The position numbers and the translations under genes were made by a program. Positions 45,401-56,759 of a stretch of DNA of 64,000 bases are shown here, piece by piece. The stretch comes from Berberis thunbergii (lineage: Eukaryota; Streptophyta; Magnoliopsida; Ranunculales; Berberidaceae): positions 62,001 to 126,000 of the forward strand of contig QNQO01010750.1 of NCBI GenBank assembly GCA_003290165.1, read 5' to 3'. Every line of letters starts with the position of its first letter. Position 1 is the first letter of the stretch. The notes under the pieces are model-generated. The model was not told the DNA's origin and searched no databases. It saw only the letters and a program-made list of their open reading frames with translations.

Positions 45401-45892
45401 GTTTGTTGATGACTCGACGACAAGAGATCTGAGAAATCTGCTTGGTCTCGAGTGACAGTGGTGCGGATCTCGACCTCTCGGGGTAGCGAGGGATCTGAAG
45501 GAGATGAAAAAAAAATCTTTATCTTCTTCTTCTTGATGAAGGGATATGTATGTAAAAAGTTTGTTGATGAAAGGATATGTATGTAAAGAAAATTTAGAGA
45601 TGAAAAAAAAACGAGGAAGATGAAGATCTCAAATCTTCAATTTTTTTTGGGTTTCAGATCTCAGATCTATACTCCATTGATGTCTCAGATTAGTTTTTGT
45701 TTTTTGGGGTTAAATTGGGCGGGGCGGATATCCGCCTATCCGTCCGGGGCGGGGATGGTTTGAAAAAAAATGATAAACGGATATGCGGGGCGGTTTCGAG
45801 GACCCAAAATCCCCAGTGTGGCGGGGATGGGTTTGCTCAAATCCGCCCCGTTGCCATCCCCATGCGTCGTCAAGAAGGTTTTGTTGAGCCAT
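42420..45892 (-). pseudogene. 'Putative gypsy-type transposon' ORF (Transposase_28-like), broken
   Basis: The reading starts at the ATG at 45892 (MAQQNLLDD), is interrupted by the hAT element 44856-45862, and resumes with ILAKVLEFFENRLLFEFGLA. Blocks typical of the plant 'putative gypsy type transposon' domain (PF04195) follow at 44354-44749: PPVGFIYLYHRMLQTGVHFP, NKYMIILMILF and NLPDDFKFWQKYCFLAP. Then comes a low-complexity middle (43103-43933) and a Glu/Lys/Leu-rich coiled-coil-like part (42958-43191: EHVFLRIHALHEIEQLKKQA). Frameshifts and stops split it. Such ORFs accompany Tat-type Ty3/gypsy elements, often in antisense to gag-pol, and their function is unknown. LTR-like sequence to the right reads in the plus direction, which fits an antisense ORF. 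Confidence 0.6.
44856..45862. mobile_element. Non-autonomous hAT element inside the gypsy-type ORF
   Basis: The left end TAGGGATGGCAATGGGG and the right end (reverse complement TGGGGATGGCAACGGGG) form 17-bp terminal repeats with two mismatches. Flanking octamers CGTGTCGT (44848-44855) and TGCGTCGT (45863-45870) match at 6 of 8 positions, an aged target duplication. Subterminal zones are rich in GGGGCGGATA. No transposase frame. It splits the host ORF right after MAQQNLLDD. Confidence 0.85.
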
Positions 45893-46179
45893 GAAGAAAA
45901 TATAAACTCTTTTCTAGTTCAAGCGGTATCCTCGAAAGCAAAGAAAGCAGAAGAGTTAGACTCTTCACTATGGACGACCTAAATAGAGATTGGGTTCCCA
46001 CCTCTTTTCCGCCGAACCAACGTACGTTCCATTAATGCGATGTGCGGCTCAAGCAACGATTCAGACTCAATCAACATGAGCAGTGCTTCCATTCAAGATA
46101 TGACTTAGCAAACTTATGTGACGGCCCACTAACTCGGAGGGAATAGCTGATGATACATAAAAAGGGTCACACCTCTTAG

Positions 46180-46810
46180 TCATACTCGTGTCATGATGAT
46201 CTCGAGGAAATACAAGCCCTAGCGTCAATCCAACACTGATTTGGCCCAAACGGTTTTCAGCCCGCCCATTTCAGTGGGCCAGACAGACCCGAACTCTCAC
46301 AACACGCTAGGCCTACACGTCTCACAACTATTCTCAATACCCGTAAGTACTACTAAGGCAAGTATCTCAAGGATCAGCTTCGGAAGGGCAACTTCAACTG
46401 CTATCACCTTCTGCTTAGGAGGCAAATGCCAAAGTACACTCCACACAGAGAATCTTCCTTATACGGATTGCTCTCACATTGGAAACTATACCCTGCGTAT
46501 CTAGGAGCACAAGGCTAACAAAGAACTTCCCTCCTACAACACGACTCCTAATTAGAGAAGGATCTTCATGAGGATTTTCTTCCTAAACTACACCTACGAT
46601 GGCCTTGTAGAACCAAAACTCCTTGCACTATAAATAAGACATGAGGTTGGTAAGTTAAGGTACACTACAAATTCCTTGTTACAACATTACACATTCCTCA
46701 GATCCCTACCTGACTTTAGCATTGGAGTGCCATCGACCACCACAATGGTGGTCCGTGGCTCATGTTTGTTACTTGTGCAGATCAGCAGGAATCAGGACCA
46801 AGCAGGGAGC
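46180..46810 (+). mobile_element. LTR-like sequence of a Ty3/gypsy element
   Basis: A TATAAATA box at 46629-46636 is followed about 85 bp later by CTGACTTTAGCATTGGAGTG and a GGTGGTCCGTGGCTC stretch, the layout I recall for the R-U5 part of plant gypsy LTRs. The exact LTR ends and a second LTR were not found. A TTC microsatellite lies at 46836-46860. Confidence 0.4.
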
Positions 46811-47898
46811 GAAAAACGACTGCATCAACTAGTACTTCTTCTTCTTCTTCTTCTTCTTCAAACATGCACTAATTTTCTAGATGGAAATGAAGTTAGAACA
46901 TGTGAAGAAGCTAGAATTCACCACGATCCTTCCATCAATCATGCTATGTGTCTCCATGGGTGGGTGCCATTTTGGTCACAATCCATATTCATTCCAAACT
47001 CATAACGGAAGTCCACTGCTCGAATGTTTAAAACTTTCAACTTTCTGTGCAGTGAGAATATCATCGATGCATTTATGAGTATTATTTACAAACCTTGGAG
47101 GACCATTTTCAGAGTAACTATGTGCCAAGTGAAGAATTTCAAGCTCAATTAACATCACTACTCAAAGTCCTACAATTCTGTAAGAGAGATTCTGCTACAA
47201 ACGGTGGGAAATACCACCTGAAGCACCAATCATCAAGAATCAAATTAGATCGTCAAATGAAATTATGCATTGCTTTCTAGCAGCATAACTCAAAAGGTTT
47301 CAGCAAAATGAAACCAGAACAACTAGGAGAGAATATGAAAGAAAACAGGTGCTGACAAATTGATGGCACCAAAACTTTTCATCTGAGAAGCGGGAGGAGC
47401 TAGCAAAATGCCTTTATATTGTTTATTTCTTAAAATAACAGCAATTCATTTTTCATTTTTTCATTAATTCTTCTCTTCTAGATACAAACTTATTAATCAC
47501 AGAGGGGAAAAAATCAATTAAAGAACAACAATATATCTACCCTAGGACTCCAACACTCGTGCTTGCAAGCAAACTGATCAATCACATCATAGCGAACATT
47601 TAGATTCATTTCGGGTAATGTCCTAGTCTCCAATCCCAATAATCACATTTATTTTAGCTCATGACTGATACTGCTCAGTTTCTTCAGTGTGAACAGAAAC
47701 AAATATGAAGAAATTTCTTAACACCACAAAAACTGTATTGGTCCAACTTCTAAGATACATATAGACGTGGCCAGATTGTGTAAAACTTTATAGATTTGAC
47801 GACTAGAATGACTTCATTCCTGAAAACAAGGCAACCTTCTGACTGATATAACATCCTAGAGTAAAATCTTAAGAACCTTTCTTATTGTCTAGGAAAGG
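46811..47898. other. No gene seen
   Basis: Short open frames at 46881-47078 and 47095-47280 show no domain, no splice context and no codon pattern that suggests a gene. Confidence 0.5.
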
Positions 47899-48036
47899 GG
47901 CGAGGAAATCAGCGAGGGGGAGGGGTTTTACCACTCATCCCCCTCGAGATTCACACTATTGTGCATCTCGAGAGTGAAGACGTGCATCTCGAGGGGGATG
48001 AGGGGTCACACCCTCCCCCTCGCTGGTTTCCTCGCC
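47899..48036. mobile_element. Small inverted-repeat element (MITE)
   Basis: Arms of about 50 bp: GGCGAGGAAATCAGCGAGGG at left and the reverse complement of it (CCCTCGCTGGTTTCCTCGCC) at right, continuing inward to CATCCCCCTCGAG on both sides. A 36-bp loop carries GTGCATCTCGAG. Related single-arm sequence is at 10505-10575. No target duplication was determined. Confidence 0.75.
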
Positions 48037-49603
48037 ATTTAGAATTTCTGAAATCTTAAAATACAAAAGTAGACCCACAAATTGCTTTAAATCAATTATA
48101 GAACATTTCATGTTGTAATTTCACCCATGCACATGTATGATCAATCAGTTATGAGTATATGAAGTTTTCTGAAAATAAACCAATGATGGTCAAGAACTTC
48201 AACCTCATAAACATGAAAAAGGAAAAAGAACCAAAAATATCAAAAGGAATGAATTGATTATTTGTTTCCTCAAAAGGAATACATGGCATCAATGAATTGA
48301 CATACCAAATGTTGGAGAACAATCATAACAACATATTACAAATAAATACTATAACAATACAACACTATAATTACAAATAGAATACAACGAAAAACAAAAC
48401 TAAAATAAATAAGTCACTGACTTGTATTGCAAATAGAGGCTTGCAAAATCATTGTCTTAATTTGGCGAAGTTCTTGCGTTTTGAATTGCAAATAGAGGCT
48501 AGTGAAGATGCTATGTTCTATAGACAAATTTTGCCCCTACTTAGTGTTGGAGTTCAGTAAACGTTTGACTATTAGGATTCAACTATCTATTATCAACACC
48601 CTAGCACAAGGGTATTGGTTTTTTGAGAATTTACTGGATGCTTTGTCTTTCAAATGTGAAGGAATGAATAAATAATTCTGAAATATTATATGTTGAAGAA
48701 CCTGTATTTCTCTTCAATATATATAAAGCAAAAACAATTTATAGCCGTTTGAATTAAAAGGATGTGTTGATCAGACACAACCGCTCTTAATTCAAAACCA
48801 AAAGCTTGAAGTGCAAAAAGGCTTTTAATCAAAGGAGCTCAAGAGCCCCAAGGCCCATCTTTTTGACATATAAATATCTATAATTTATATTGTCTTCAAT
48901 AGCTAATAAACTCAAGGCCCAATGCTACTTGATAATTTATTAAGTGGTTAAAAATGACACTTATAAATACATTATTTTGACTTCTTACTTTCAATGTAGG
49001 ACTATTTATTATTTGCTATACAAACTCCAAGAATACCCTACATTTGTGTAGTAAATATATAGAGTTGTCTTCTGAAGAGAAACTTAAACATGATATGCAT
49101 TAGGAACGGTGTCTTTTGGACTTGAACCTTCCTTAGTGAGTACTTATTAGATTTATCAGTGACGCATTATGTATATGAGACATTGAACTGTTCACCATGT
49201 TTAGTAAATCAAAATAATGAGTATCGCACATATCATATCTTCACATTTTCTAATTCATACATTCTCATAAGTGCAACTTCACATTGACTCCCATATAGGT
49301 GACACTTAGATTAATAATACACTGTTGTATTTATCTCACAAGTTCAATTTACAAACAATTGAACTTTCAAATCAATAAAAACAAATGCTAAATTACTTGC
49401 TGAGGGATAAATGTGATAGCACAGGAAGACACACAAAGCTATTTGTTTTCTCTATGTTGGCAGGGATTTTGTCATTTCTGCTGGTGTTTAGCATTCTGTC
49501 TCGTTGTAACGGTAAAGTGAAAAATAGAAGGGTAATTTGCACTTTTCACCTATTATAAATAGTTAATTAATAAGTAGGCCCATCATTAATCACTATTACA
49601 ATT
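48037..49603. other. No gene seen
   Basis: AT-rich non-coding sequence. TTGCAAATAGAGGCT is repeated near 48426 and 48486. Confidence 0.5.
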
Positions 49604-50912
49604 ACCCCCTTGACTAGCGGTCAACGTCCATTGACCGTTAATTTTCAAAGTAGATTACCAAAATGCCCTTAAAAAATCAATGGCTGAGATTGAATCTTTC
49701 ATATCTCAAACATCTCATCTCGAGGAAAATCCTAAGGCCCAACTGAATTCATAATTGTATCTCGAGGAAATCCAACAGTTGATTTTAAAAGAATTTTTTA
49801 TCTTAAACAACTCATCTCGAGAAAATCTAATGGTCCAAATTTAATAGTACACACATCTTTAGGTAAATCTAACGATCCAAAATTAATTATGCATGCATCT
49901 CGAGGAATCTGACTGTTATGCACGCATCTTGAGGAAAATCTGACATTCCAGCACACATCTCGAGGAAATTCAATGTTCCAACACGCATCTTGAAAAAATT
50001 ATGACGACTTAGATTTATTCATGAACGCATATCAAGGAAACTGACTACTCATATTTTTTTGTATACACATCTCGAGGGAAATCTAACGGTTTAGCATGCA
50101 TTTTGAGAAAATCTGGTGGTCCAATACGCATTTTGAGGAAAATATGACGGGTCAGATTTATTCGTGCACACATCTCGAGAAAAATCTGATGTCTAAATAA
50201 ATTTTAATTTTATTTTGCCCTCAACCCCATAAAATAAATTATTGACAATAACTTAACCCCATAAAATAAATTTGAATTTAGTTTTGCCCCTTGAAACAGA
50301 ACAGACCTAAGAGATGATCAATAAAATTTTGATTTTCTTCTTTCTTCTCCTCCTTTCTCCTCTTCCTCCCCTTCTTCATCCTCTATCTCACAGCCTCGCC
50401 ACCACCTCCCTCATCTTCCTCATTCCTCCACTTCCTTCTTCATTCTTCCATCCTCTTTTGTTTCACAACCCCTATAATAAAATTAGGGTTTCATTCCTTA
50501 TTCCTCCTTCCTTCTCCTCCCTCCTCCTTGCTCCCCCTTCATCTCTTAGGTCTATTCAGTTTCAGGGGCAAAATTAAATTCAAATTTATTTCAGGGGGCA
50601 AAAATAATTCAAATTTATTCAGTCTTCAGATTCGTCGAGATGCGTGTAAGAATAAATCTGAGTTGTCAAATTTTTCTCGAGACATGTGTTAGACTGTTAG
50701 GTTTTTTCTTGGGATGCATGCACAAAGTAATCTGAGTCGTCAGGTATTCCTCGAGATCTGCGCATGAATAAAGCTGAAGCATCAAATTTCCTCGAGATGA
50801 GATGTTCGAGATACGAAAGATTCAATCTCAACATTTGATTTTTGAGGGGCATTTTGGTAATCTGATTTGAAAATTTATGGTCATTGGACGTTAACCGCTA
50901 GTCAAGGGGTAA
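49604..50912. mobile_element. Long inverted-repeat (foldback) element with GCATCTCGAG repeats
   Basis: The left outer arm (CCCCTTGACTAGCGGTCAACG, 49.6 kb) pairs with the right (GTTAACCGCTAGTCAAGGGG, 50.9 kb), and the next 100 bp also pair (GAGATTGAATCTTTCATATC against GATACGAAAGATTCAATCTC). Inner arms pair again: TTTTGCCCCTTGAAACAGAA..CTAAGAGATGA near 50283-50316 against TCATCTCTTAGG..TTTCAGGGGCAAAA near 50538-50580. The left arm holds about a dozen degenerate (G)CATCTCGAGGAAA units and the right arm about four in reverse, so the arms differ in length. The loop is CTTCCTCC-rich. No transposase. Confidence 0.8.
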
Positions 50913-50913
50913 A

Positions 50914-51655
50914 ATTAATTGAGTCAAACACTTATTTTCTAACGGAACCGTTAAGTCCACGTGATTGACCAGTCAAGAACTAATTTTTGGACTATTTTGC
51001 CCTAAAACCCAAAATTGCGAAAGTGAAAGTGTAGGACTATTTTGGACTATCTGGCAAAAGTATAAAAACCCAGATCCATGAGAAGGCGAAAGTGAGTGCA
51101 ATTGATGCTTTTTTTTGGTTTCATATCAAAGTTAGGGCCTTTAACAATTGAAAGTTTCAATTAAAAAAATGGAATCATGGGTATTATGAGAAGTGAGAAA
51201 AACAACATTAATTCAACAAAAATATAAATGCCCAAACAAAATTGGCATCAAAATACGGCTTGCTTCTGAACAAGTAACATAGAGAAAAAAAAAAAAAAGT
51301 GACTTTGTAAAGAAAGAGAATCGTTCGTTCTTACAGGTTCTTCAGAGATAATACAAAGTTCTTGAGGAACGATTTCCATATTTGAGAAAGAATGGAGGAA
51401 TCTTGGGTAGCGTTGGATCAAAGGTGCAATGGCGGGTTTCGTTTGTCGAGGTAGTGGTTGTGGCGGCAATGGGGGTGGGGTTCTTGCTGGCAGAGAGAAG
51501 AAGATTTGCAAGGAAAAAAAAAAGAGAAAAGAAATTAGGGGTGGGGAAATTTTGGGTTTTAGGGTAAAATGATTCAAAAAATTAGTCTTGATCAGTCAAT
51601 CATGTAGACTTAACGGTTCCGTAAAAAAATGAGTGTTAGACTCAATTAGTTTTCA
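50914..51655. mobile_element. Inverted-repeat element with about 105-bp arms
   Basis: The left arm (50914-51016) contains CTAACGGAACCGTTAAGTCC and ACTATTTTGCCCTAAAACCC. The right arm (51547-51655) contains the reverse complements GGGTTTTAGGGTAAAATGAT and GACTTAACGGTTCCGTAAAA. The 530-bp interior has an open minus-strand frame (51248-51577) with no recognised domain. It directly abuts the previous foldback element. Confidence 0.8.
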
Positions 51656-51984
51656 AAATGAGGGTCAATTTCTATGTATAAACTAATGAGTGTCAAACTC
51701 CAAAATCCCTTGTTTTTACTATATTGTTAATTATGTCATGAATTTAAGAGATACTTGGTATTTAAGCTTCATTTAACGTGTTTAATGAGTTTATTTACGT
51801 GCATCTTATTTTATTATATATGTTTAATGTATCTTCGAAATATTTGCAATTTTTCTTTACACACCAAAATATTTCTCGAGAATTTTCTTAAATCAAGAAA
51901 TTGAAATTAACTCCAAAAACGAAATCACTATCCTTAGTTATAATTATTGTTAACGATCTTATGATAATCACGACGTTCATCATG
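51656..51984. other. No gene seen
   Basis: AT-rich spacer between inverted-repeat elements. Confidence 0.5.
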
Positions 51985-52735
51985 ACCTGGTAGGTGTTGT
52001 TATGTGTCACTACCACTTTCACTTTCTAACACTCTTATCCCAAAATTTTGAAGTAATACCGCCATCAAATACCTAAAATCCACCACTTTTGGTTGATTCA
52101 AGAGCGATGTAGGTGGATTGTTTGACCTCAGAGACTGGCAGCACGTCATGATGTCTCACTCGACTTCTCTCTCAATTTCAACCTCCCTTGACCTCTTTCT
52201 CCCTTCTCTCATTTCCTAAAGATCTTATTTCTCAAAATTTCAAATCTTTGGGGTTAGGGATTTGAAGATTGAAAGATCTAAGGATGATTAGAGATGTAGG
52301 AGATTAAGAAAAGGAAACACAAACCAACACAAAGAAATAAAAGGAAAAGAAAAATGAACTAAATTGCGAATCTTGCGAGATTAAGGCTAAACCTCGCAAC
52401 ATAGGTTTCGAGTTCATGAATATATATTGATTTGTTTTGTTTGTGTTTTCCTCTTCATAATCTCTTCTATCTCTAAATCACCCATAAATCTTCAAACTCA
52501 AATCCTTGATATAGAGAAAAAAAAAGGTTTCGGGAATGAGAAATGAGAGATGAGGTTGAGGGAGGTCAAACAAACCGAGAGAGAGGTCGAGAGATGCGGG
52601 AAAATCCGCTGCTGGTTGAGAGAAATCAAAGAATTCATTGTCATCTTGCTAAAAGGTGAGTAAAAATGGTGGATTTGGGGTTTTTTGTGGCGTTACGTTA
52701 CTCGTAATGGTGTTAGTGGAAGTGGTGTCATGTAG
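51985..52735. mobile_element. Foldback element, arms about 300 bp
   Basis: The left side reads TGTCACTACCACTTTCACTT, AAATCCACCACTTTTGG and AAATCTTTGGGGTTAGGGAT; the right side has TGGTGTTAGTGGAAGTGGTG, AAAAATGGTGGATTTGGGG and ATAAATCTTCAAACTCAAATCC in reverse orientation and mirrored order. The centre is near 52370. The arms are diverged by scattered mismatches and indels. It ends about 190 bp from the 3' end of the intact gene at 52927. Confidence 0.7.
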
Positions 52736-52926
52736 CAGCAGCTCCTTAGAAAGACAAAGTTGTAAAATAAATAAAAAATGACCAAAACAAGGTTAGAAAT
52801 AGAGACCAAAACAAGGTTACCAAATTGATACATATAAGTGACAAGCACCATTATAGAAACAATAGAGAAACAAATCATTCACATAACGAATCACACAAAG
52901 CTACACTCCCTTCTCAATTTCTATCT

Positions 52927-55900
52927 TCACTTGCCCAATGGAACTTCCTGAGCAACCTTCTCTGTAGTGAACATCGGCAAGGCAGGTCCTTCTTGTCTGA
53001 CATCAACATCAACATTAGAAGCCTTTTCTACTGCCTTAACATCCAACGCAACAGCTATGCCTTCATGCTTTGGAGCCTCAACTGTTGATGCAACTTCAGC
53101 GGGCTTTGCTGCTGGAGTTGTTGGTGCTGCTGCAGAGACAGTAGCAACTTCAACTGGCTTTGCTGGTGGTGGTTTGGTTGGTATTTCAGCAACAATTTCA
53201 ACTGGCTTTTCTGCCGGTTTTTTTAGAGCCACTTTAGCAACAATATCAACTGGCTTTGGTGCTGGTGTTGTTGGAGCTACGTTAGCAACAATTTCATCTG
53301 GCTTTGGTGCTGGTGGAGCTACTTTAGCAATAGTTTCATCTGGCTTTGCTGCTGGTGTTGTTGGAGATACTTTAGCAACAACTTCAACTGGCTTTGCTGC
53401 TGGTGTTGTTGGAGATACTTCAGCAACAACTTCAACTGGCTTTGCCGCTGGTGTTGTTGGAGATACTTTAGCAACTTCAACTGGCTTTGCTGCTTGTGTT
53501 ACTGGAGATGCTTTAGCAACTTCAACTGCCTCTGCTGCTGGTGTAGTTGGAGATGCTTGAGTAACTTCAACTACATTTGTTGTTGGTGCTGCAAGGGAGG
53601 TCGCAGCAATTTCAACTGCCTTTGTTGGTGCTACTGATGATACTTTCACAACTTCACCTGCCTTCGTTGTTGGTGCTGCTGCGGAGGCATCAACAACTTG
53701 AATCTTTGATCCCGGGGATGCTGGGGAGGCTGCAACTTCTTCAACTGCCTTTGATGCTGGTGCTGCTGGGGACCCTGCAACAATTTCAACTGCCTTTGCT
53801 GCTGGTGCTGATGCTGCTGAGGAGGCCGCAACAACTTCAACTGCCTTTGCTGCTGGGGAGGCTGCAACAACTTCAACTGCCTTTGCTGCTCGAGCTTTTA
53901 GGGACCTTGCAACAACTTCAACTGCCTTGGATGCAGGGGCTGTAACTTCAATAGCCTTTGTTGCTGGTGCAGTTGAAGATACGCTAGCAACTTCAACTGG
54001 CTTTGCCGCTGGTGTTGTTGGAGATACTTTAGCATCTTCAGCAGGCTTTAGCACTGGCGTTGCTGGAGATACTTCAGCAATTTCAACTGCCTTGATTGTT
54101 TGAGAGACATTAGCTACATCAGCTTCCTTTGATGTTGGAGAGACAGTAGAAACATCAATCGCCTTTACTGTTGTAGAGACATTAGCAACTTCTACTGGTA
54201 TATTTTCCTCGATTTTATCAACCTTTACAGACTCAACAGCTGGTGTAATTTCAGTTGGCTTTTCAGTTAAGACCACTTTTGGAGTGCTTACTCCATTTGT
54301 TTTATTTTCCTCTGGATTCTCCAGCTTTTGAGACTCAACAACAAAAGTAACTTCAATTGGTTTTTCTGTTTTGAGCACCACAGCAGGGACGTGGGATTGT
54401 TCAATTGGCTTCTCTTTTGTGACAGTTTCAGAAGCAACCACAACAAGGACAGGGTCCTGTTCTGTTTTAGTAGTCTCAATCTTTTCAGCTTCAGGGACAA
54501 TGGTTCTTCTATCAGTAGCATTCTCCAACTCTAGTTTTCCTTCTTTGACAGGTTCAGTTGAGACCTTTTCTACAGGGGGTTTGTCATCTTCACTGGAATC
54601 CTTCCCTTCATTCTGCAATGAAAAATAAGACTTAGGAATTCAAACTCTTTTACATGTACAAAGCAGTAATAAATTCGAGACTGCAGGACATGGGAAATAT
54701 ATCCCAAAGATTCAACATGTGTACATAGTACCATTGCCTTGTGTTTCCTTAAGTATCACTATAAGACTATGATTAGACAAGAAACTCAACACTTCATTGC
54801 AGACTGATAAGATTCATTAACAGTTGATGGCTGATCAAACATATAGCACGGGGTTCATAAATTAATATGTTATAGCTCAGAGCTTCCAGCAAAATAGAAA
54901 ATGAAATGTTTGAATTCAAAATATTGTTAGATTTTGTGATACATTCACTGATCAAAATCAACATAGTTGGATGAACCAGAACATCTAATCTGTACGACAT
55001 CCTCCTGTTACCAGTCAATTATGCAGTACCCAATTCCTTCTTAAACCACTTGAAGGATTACAAAAAGGTTGGTTCCTCCAAGTATAATTTCCTTTGTTCT
55101 AGCTATTTGACGTACAAACAAATAGCCTCTAACACTAATTTATTGTTTCAAGAAAACAATTGTTTACAAAACAGTTTCGGCACTATATGTTGGATTCAGG
55201 GTGGATGGTCTCATCAACATTTGTAACATATCAGAGTTGGGAACTTCATATGTTTGTTTCAGAACTCATTATTGCATAACTCAATACATCATCATAAATT
55301 ATCAGAGTGGGCATGAAATTTTAAAATAAACATAATCATGTATAAAACCAATTAATCCAAGCTGATCATCATGGCCTAAATTTTAATCAATTGTTACAAT
55401 TCATGCTCAACACACAAGATAAACATAATCATGTACAGACCCAATTAATCCAAGCCTGACCATTATGACCTAAAATTTTCAAATTGTTATAAATAATGGT
55501 TTAGACACAAGATAAACATAATCATAGACAAACCCAACATAACATGATGAATGGTACTAGTGTTGAACATACTCAAACTTGATGTTGGCTTGGGTTCAAA
55601 ATGCTTTTAGATTAAATCACAATATTAAACAAAAGCAAATCCATGTGAAAGCTATCAAATTAGTAAGCATAATCATCATTTTAGGACTACAAATGAACTC
55701 GTACCGTAATTACAGATCACCAATGTGAAATTTATAAATAAATAACAGAAATTAAAAAAATCTGGACCAGGTCAGAATGCCTTGGGAAGACTAATTTGTC
55801 CAGTTTATGGGGAGAACGCCCTCCCTTCCTAGCAAACAGAATCAACTATGTAGGTAGAGGTTTTCCTGAGGTGGACATCAACATTATTTTTGGTTTTTTA

Positions 55901-56325
55901 ACAAATTTTGGCAGAAAAAAAAATTTGGTAAAAAACTGACCAAAATTTGTCAAAAACTGAGTACAATCAACCCAAATTCATAAATGTTGAAAATTTTGTT
56001 TTCTAAAAGCTTAACCGAAGAATCAACAACAATAAACAATAATGTGAAGAAAATAAAATGTGGGGTTGGGTTGAAATACCTCCTTGAATAGATTGCCAAG
56101 AGATCGGCTGTTTTCATCAGCCTTGACAACCTTGACTTCTTCTTCTTCATTGGGGTTCTCTTTCTTCTTCTTGAGTTCTTCTTCAACGATCTCTTTGGTG
56201 ACAACCACCTCCTTCTTCTGGGTTGGAGGAGGACAAGGGGCCGCGACTGAGTCGGTGTGTTGGAGAGGTTTGGGTGATGGGGCGACGTCAAGGTCGGCCT
56301 TGGGCTTGCTTGCACAACCTCCCAT
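52927..56325 (-). CDS. N-myristoylated Ala/Pro/Val/Lys repeat protein (neurofilament-like), 2 exons
   Basis: Exon 1 (56080-56325, 82 codons) and exon 2 (52927-54612) join in phase 0 across a 1,467-bp GT-AG intron to give 643 residues. The start MGGCASKPK has Gly2 for N-myristoylation and Cys4 for palmitoylation, so plasma-membrane attachment is likely. Exon 1 ends in an acidic/Lys stretch with the conserved-looking SRSLGNLFKE. Exon 2 is acidic at first, then consists of degenerate 13-18-residue units such as KPVEVVAKVSPTTPAA and ASKAVEVVA. It is very low in aromatic residues and probably disordered. Plants have genes with the MGGCASKP start and long repeats, annotated as neurofilament-related; function unknown. 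The whole frame is open over 1.9 kb with good splice sites and a TATA box, so I take it as a functional gene. It is flanked by foldback elements on both sides. Confidence 0.85.
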
Positions 56326-56538
56326 TGTATTTGAAGAAATGAAAACAAGAAGAAGAAGAAGTTTGGGTTTCTCTTGGACTTTCTTCTCTCTCTACGGTTA
56401 GAGAGAGAGAAAGCGAGATGGAGGAAGAAAGACGAAGGAGAAGATGGAACAGGAAGTTCTGAAGAACAAAACGAGTAAACGAAAGGGAGGCGAAGAGCGA
56501 GAGGGAATGATTGAGAAGATGGATTGGTGAGAACTTGG

Positions 56539-56545
56539 TTTTATA
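56539..56545 (-). promoter_or_regulatory. TATA box of the MGGCASKP gene
   Basis: TATAAAA on the minus strand, 214 bp upstream of the start codon at 56325. It is followed by a leader with CTCTCTCTCT-type pyrimidine runs at about 56390-56415, typical of plant 5' UTRs. Confidence 0.65.
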
Positions 56546-56759
56546 CAAAGCACTCGCAGCAATGCCAATGAGAGAGGAGAGGTTAATGCGCTTAATTCGT
56601 TCCGACAATTATTCCGCGGCGCTCAAACTTTTAAGAGCAAGAGGTTTTTATGTACACATACAGACTAGCACTCCTCGCACGCACGCAGCAACCAAGCCTA
56701 ACTACAATCATCCATTTTTCCTTAATCTTCTTTTTTCATTTTTATTTTTTATTGGGTGT

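Noticed and set aside
50314..50577. Plus-strand 87-residue hydrophobic frame
   Set aside because: It is the CTTCCTCC-rich loop of a foldback element, with no family features.
52967..53945. Plus-strand frames of 197 and 122 residues
   Set aside because: Antisense shadows of the repetitive exon 2 of the minus-strand MGGCASKP gene.
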